From Quillaja saponaria (lineage: Eukaryota; Streptophyta; Magnoliopsida; Fabales; Quillajaceae), in contig CM055612.1 in NCBI GenBank assembly GCA_029379385.1, forward strand, positions 16,492,001 through 16,556,000: a stretch of 64,000 bases of DNA, read 5' to 3'. The translations under genes and the position numbers were made by a program. Of this stretch, positions 60,375-64,000 are shown one piece after another. The stretch's first letter is position 1. The number at the start of each line of letters is the position of its first letter. Below the pieces are notes generated by a model, which saw nothing but the letters and a program-made list of their open reading frames with translations, did no database searches and had not been told where the DNA came from.

Positions 60375-60379
60375 ATTGC
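60375..60379. repeat. target-site duplication, right copy (solo LTR C)
   Basis: ATTGC, identical to 56632-56636. Confidence 0.85.
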
Positions 60380-61670
60380 CTTATCAATTTTTATCTTATA
60401 AATAGCTTTTTTAACCTCCTTTGCTATAATCCGATGAATAAATCTATAGTTCATATCATCGAATACGTCATATAGTTCTTCGACAACAACACTTGAATCT
60501 CCATTAATTAAATAAGGTATCGAAGTATATATGCCATTTCTCATTAATCTCCTCTTCCTTAACTAAAACCTTGTCCCCTCATCCTTCATGCACTTAAGTA
60601 CGTTGTCTTTCTCTTTGGTTACCAAGTCTATAAATATTATTTTCTCCATCCTTTGTCCCTAACTTTTGGTAAAGTCTTTCACAAATCTTCTAGCTTCCTT
60701 AACCACTTTCTTTGCTTATTTTCTAGCTTATCTAAAACACTCATAATTATCCTCATTTCTACATTCTCGTAATATTTTATAACACTCTTTTCTTGTTTTA
60801 ATAACTTGTTGAATTTCTTCATTCCACTACCAAGTCTCCTTTATTGGTGGTTCACATCCTCTACGTACTTTCTCCTAACACCTCTTTACCCATATTCCTA
60901 ATATGACTAGCCATCTTATCCCAAATAATATTAAGCTTGCCCTCTACATTCCATGGGTTTTTCTTTAAAAAGGACAATCTTTTCTCCATTCAAATCCCAT
61001 CGTCTAGTCCTACTGCTCCTATTACCTTTATGCTTTTTATTCCATCTCTTAACATCAGTATCTATAATCAAAAGTTTATATTGAGACACTAAACACTCAC
61101 CGGGTATAACTTTACAATCCTTATAAGACACTTTATCAACTTTAATAGTAAAAACAAAATCTATTTAGCTCTTCTTAGGTCTGCTACTTGACTAGGTGTG
61201 ATTCTGATTTCTTAAAGAAAGTATTGGCTAAAATCAAGTTGTACGCAACTGCAAAATCCAAATTAAACTCTCCACCCTCATTCCTATATATCTCCATGTA
61301 CTCTCTCGAAACATTCATTAGTACTTCCTACATAGCTGTTCAAATCTCCCCCAATTGAAAGTTTCTCTCCTAACAATACTCCTTAAACTATCTCATCTAA
61401 GTCTTCCATAAAAGCCTTCTCTGTAGGTTCTTCTAGTCATATTTGTGGGGCATAGGTGCAAATGACATTAAAAGCCTCATCGCTTATCATCAATTTCACT
61501 AAAATTATTCTATCAAATTTCCTTTTGATTTCTACAACCCAATCTATGAAATTTTTATCTACGATAATCGCGACTTTATTCTATTTCTATTCTTACCAGT
61601 ATACCACATCTTGAATCCCGTTCTCTTTATCTATCTAGCATTTTCTCCTACCCACTTAGCCTTTTCTCCC
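60380..61670 (-). pseudogene. RTE LINE endonuclease and linker region
   Basis: Apurinic-endonuclease-like blocks: KWVGENAR, KMWYTGKN, IIVDKNFIDWVVEIKR, AFNVICTYAPQI, GGDLNSYVGSTNE, then DCKVIPGECLVSQ. The linker runs up to KKAIYKIKIDKA at the LTR C boundary. Frames change several times. Confidence 0.85.
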
Positions 61671-61679
61671 ATATTTTAA

Positions 61680-64000
61680 CTAAAAATTTTGGCAGAGGTT
61701 ACTTGTAAAGTAGAACATGCTTGATAATGCAAATATATATATATACATGGTTACATTCAACCTGTCAACAATAGCAACATTATGCATAGGGAGCTCTGCT
61801 TCAATCATATCATAACAATAACTGTTAAACTATTATATAAAACACAACCTAATAATCAAGTCCTAATGTGATTGCAATTCTTCATCCTTTGGCTTCAAGT
61901 AAATGATCTCGAAGGTATACTTTGCCGCAACCATATCGGCAAGTCACATACTCATCGATATTGTATACCATAATCTTGTTACTCGAAAAAAAAAAAAAAA
62001 AAAAAACAACAACAACAAAATGAGTGAGCCACAAGGATTCAATGAGTGAAAAATATACCCAAAAGGTACTAGCATCACCTAACACATGGATATAATATAT
62101 AGGTCAAATAATATGAACATAACTTGAATTTTAAAACAACTAAATGTCACATGTACTCAAATATGGAAAACATAAAATATTAAACAAATACATTTCAAGT
62201 AATACACTATACAGTCAAATCAAATCAATCAAAACATTTAAAGCAAACAAAAGGCCAATTAGAGTAACTCAGCGACCGCACACTAAATACATATCCTCCC
62301 TGGCAATTTTTGCACTGTACACCTAGTATGTACTCCTCACGTATCCATCCTAGAGGCTGAGTTACTCGAATATTTTAAATCATATATCAAATAATCATAT
62401 CAAAGTATCCTAGGTGTACTCGGATTCTATTTCATATGTAAAAATTAGTTCGGCTAAAAATCAGTATTGACTCTTATTAATATAAAGTCATACGTCAAGC
62501 ATAATTCAAATAACTCAAATTAAACACTATACATTCTTATATACTTCTATATAAACACATTTATTCAAAGACATATAAATAATTACACATACTAATCTAG
62601 CAACCAAAGAAAATGTCATCCACTCACAAGTTTTACCGATCTCGCTCATCACGTACTTTTGCGTGCACGTTTATTGGCTCAAAAACACATTCTAGAGTTG
62701 TAATTAAAATTTTTAAGTATTACTTAGTTTATCAATTCATAGGTTATAATTCTTTAATTACAAAAAAAAAAAAAAATCTATACAAGTTAAGTTTCCTGTA
62801 TTTATTTAAAATTAATACCTCTTAGATATTTTCACGAACATCTTGGAGGTATGCTTGATTCCAATTTATATACTAAACCAAATTCAACAAAACCAAGTCC
62901 TAATATCATATTTAGGAAGTTAGTTATTTATATTATTTAGAAACTTCTCCTAAATTAGCCTTGAATCTACTTAAATCCCCAGATAAACACAAACAAGGCA
63001 CACACTCAATTTCTGGTTGCCAAAATCGGATTTCAGTGCTTATAAAATCCTCAAAGCTGGGAATAAAATTATGAAACTTTATAATATATTTGTCAAGATG
63101 TTAGGAATAATTTATTTTCAGCACCCCACTCCTAAATTATCCTTTAAGACCCTCCAAAACCAGTTACATCAAAATAGGTACAATCAAGACCAAAAAATTT
63201 TAACAATGACTTCCAACACATCTTGAATACGCATAACATGAAATTAAAACTTGCAAAGCTCCATAATTGTCACATAATATGTTAGGAACAATTCTTATTC
63301 AGAGGTACTAAGCTAATTCAAACCACAGCCCAGACAAAGTCCTCCGGATTAATGAAAACTCACCTACAATCCAACACAAACCCAGCTATAGTCCAATAGC
63401 TTTAGCGATAAATATATCTCGAATCAGGTTATAAAACTTTCTAGATATCATCCTAAGACTCTAAGCTAGAATTTCTTTAGAATACCTAAACTAATTCAGT
63501 GTATAAAACACCAAAAATACCAGATTTCTCTAACCTATAAAATCTTACCCTACTTCCCTTTCATTCATCACTCAACTGAAATATACCAAGTTTTATTCAT
63601 TACATTACAACTAGTTTCTCTTAGACATTTTATCAAACACCTTAAGCACATGCTTTATTCCCATTCATGTGTATATATTTTTATATATATGAACCCCGAG
63701 AAAATCAATACAAGTTCTTCCTTTTTCACAACATCCACATTCTAAACACCAATCCCACATATTTTGACAACAATTTCACCTAAACTTTCTCCAACGACAC
63801 TTTATCCACACTAATCACCCTTAACTCACACTCTTTTATTCAACTTCATTTAATCCTTAAATCATAACATTAGTTAACAATAAATTAATCCACTTAAAAC
63901 AACTAGACTAGGAAATCATTCAAAAGCAAGAGCTAATCAACCTCTCATTCTTATGCTACCACTAGCTGCTTATAATGAAAAGGTAGATGTTCCTGTTATT
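61680..64000 (-). mobile_element. LTR E, inverted partial member of the long-LTR family, cut by window end
   Basis: On the minus strand it contains the family blocks in order, ending with the AGTAGAACATGC / CTGCCAAAATTTTTAGT block near 61680-61720. The last roughly 130 bp of the LTR (the CAGTCATGCC..TGTGACA end) are missing where LINE sequence begins. It is closest to C and B, since it keeps the central 1.2-kb section, and runs past the end of the window. Confidence 0.8.

Larger units (their letters stand above)
55940..61670 (-). mobile_element. RTE-clade LINE, decayed, split by solo LTR C
   Basis: The minus strand carries the endonuclease part at about 61670-61130 (GFKMWYTGK, VICTYAPQI, GEKLSIGGDLN), then DCKVIPGECLVSQYKLL (61120-61070), a linker (VEELYDVFDDMNYRFIH) and, after LTR C, the RT. 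The RT has DDIPIEIWRCLG, DLHIAFIDQEKVYDRVPRQV and GIHQGSYLGPYLLTLVMD; the active-site block reads MLFVDNMV where FADD is usual, so a catalytic Asp is lost. This gene order and these blocks match plant RTE LINEs. The 5' end is truncated against LTR E near 61.67 kb. There are many stops and shifts. Confidence 0.88.

Overview
The window looks like AT-rich nuclear DNA from a flowering plant, most likely a eudicot. It has intron-containing genes with GT-AG splice sites, a Kunitz (soybean-type) protease inhibitor gene, plant-type Ty1/copia, Ty3/gypsy, CACTA, hAT and RTE elements, and solo LTRs nested inside older elements. No bacterial, organellar, tRNA, rRNA or CRISPR feature was seen. Coordinates of degenerate elements are estimates unless a target-site duplication (TSD) fixes them.

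Only two host-type genes can be supported. The first is the 5' two thirds of an ARMC8/GID5-like armadillo-repeat gene on the minus strand (coding exons 8558-8208, 6366-5647, 4930-4835 and 4756-4673). Its last third is not in the window; the side where it should continue holds a Ty3/gypsy pol copy (1-1657) and a hAT element (1925-3452). The second is a Kunitz-type inhibitor gene on the minus strand (52742-52119) with a TAG codon inside the family signature, so it is a pseudogene or a null allele.

From about 10.5 to 46.5 kb the window is a stack of nested transposons. A long-LTR element with an initiator-Met primer-binding site (LTR 10510-17117) is split by a second LTR of the same family (11475-15634), which is split by an unrelated LTR-like unit (12493-14171). 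A deleted gypsy element (18411 to about 22.4 kb, minus) has a 33-bp tandem array downstream of its gag zinc knuckle. A fragment resembling the putative plant transposon protein domain is interrupted by a 10.8-kb copia element (23313-34099, both LTRs and TSD), itself broken by two more insertions. A second copia element (about 35.2-43.3 kb, minus) is interrupted by a 3.79-kb solo LTR (35746-39535, TSD ACTTG) and another LTR (40233-42186). A decayed CACTA element (about 43.4-46.5 kb) carries a 168-bp tandem array.

From 46.5 to 52 kb and 53 to 55.9 kb the sequence is AT-rich with little recognisable content. From 55.9 to 61.7 kb an RTE-clade LINE (minus) is split by a 3.74-kb solo LTR (56637-60374, TSD ATTGC). 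The rest of the window (61.68-64 kb) is an inverted, partial LTR of the same long-LTR family. This family is the main organiser of the region: at least six copies or pieces in both orientations, none with coding capacity of its own here.
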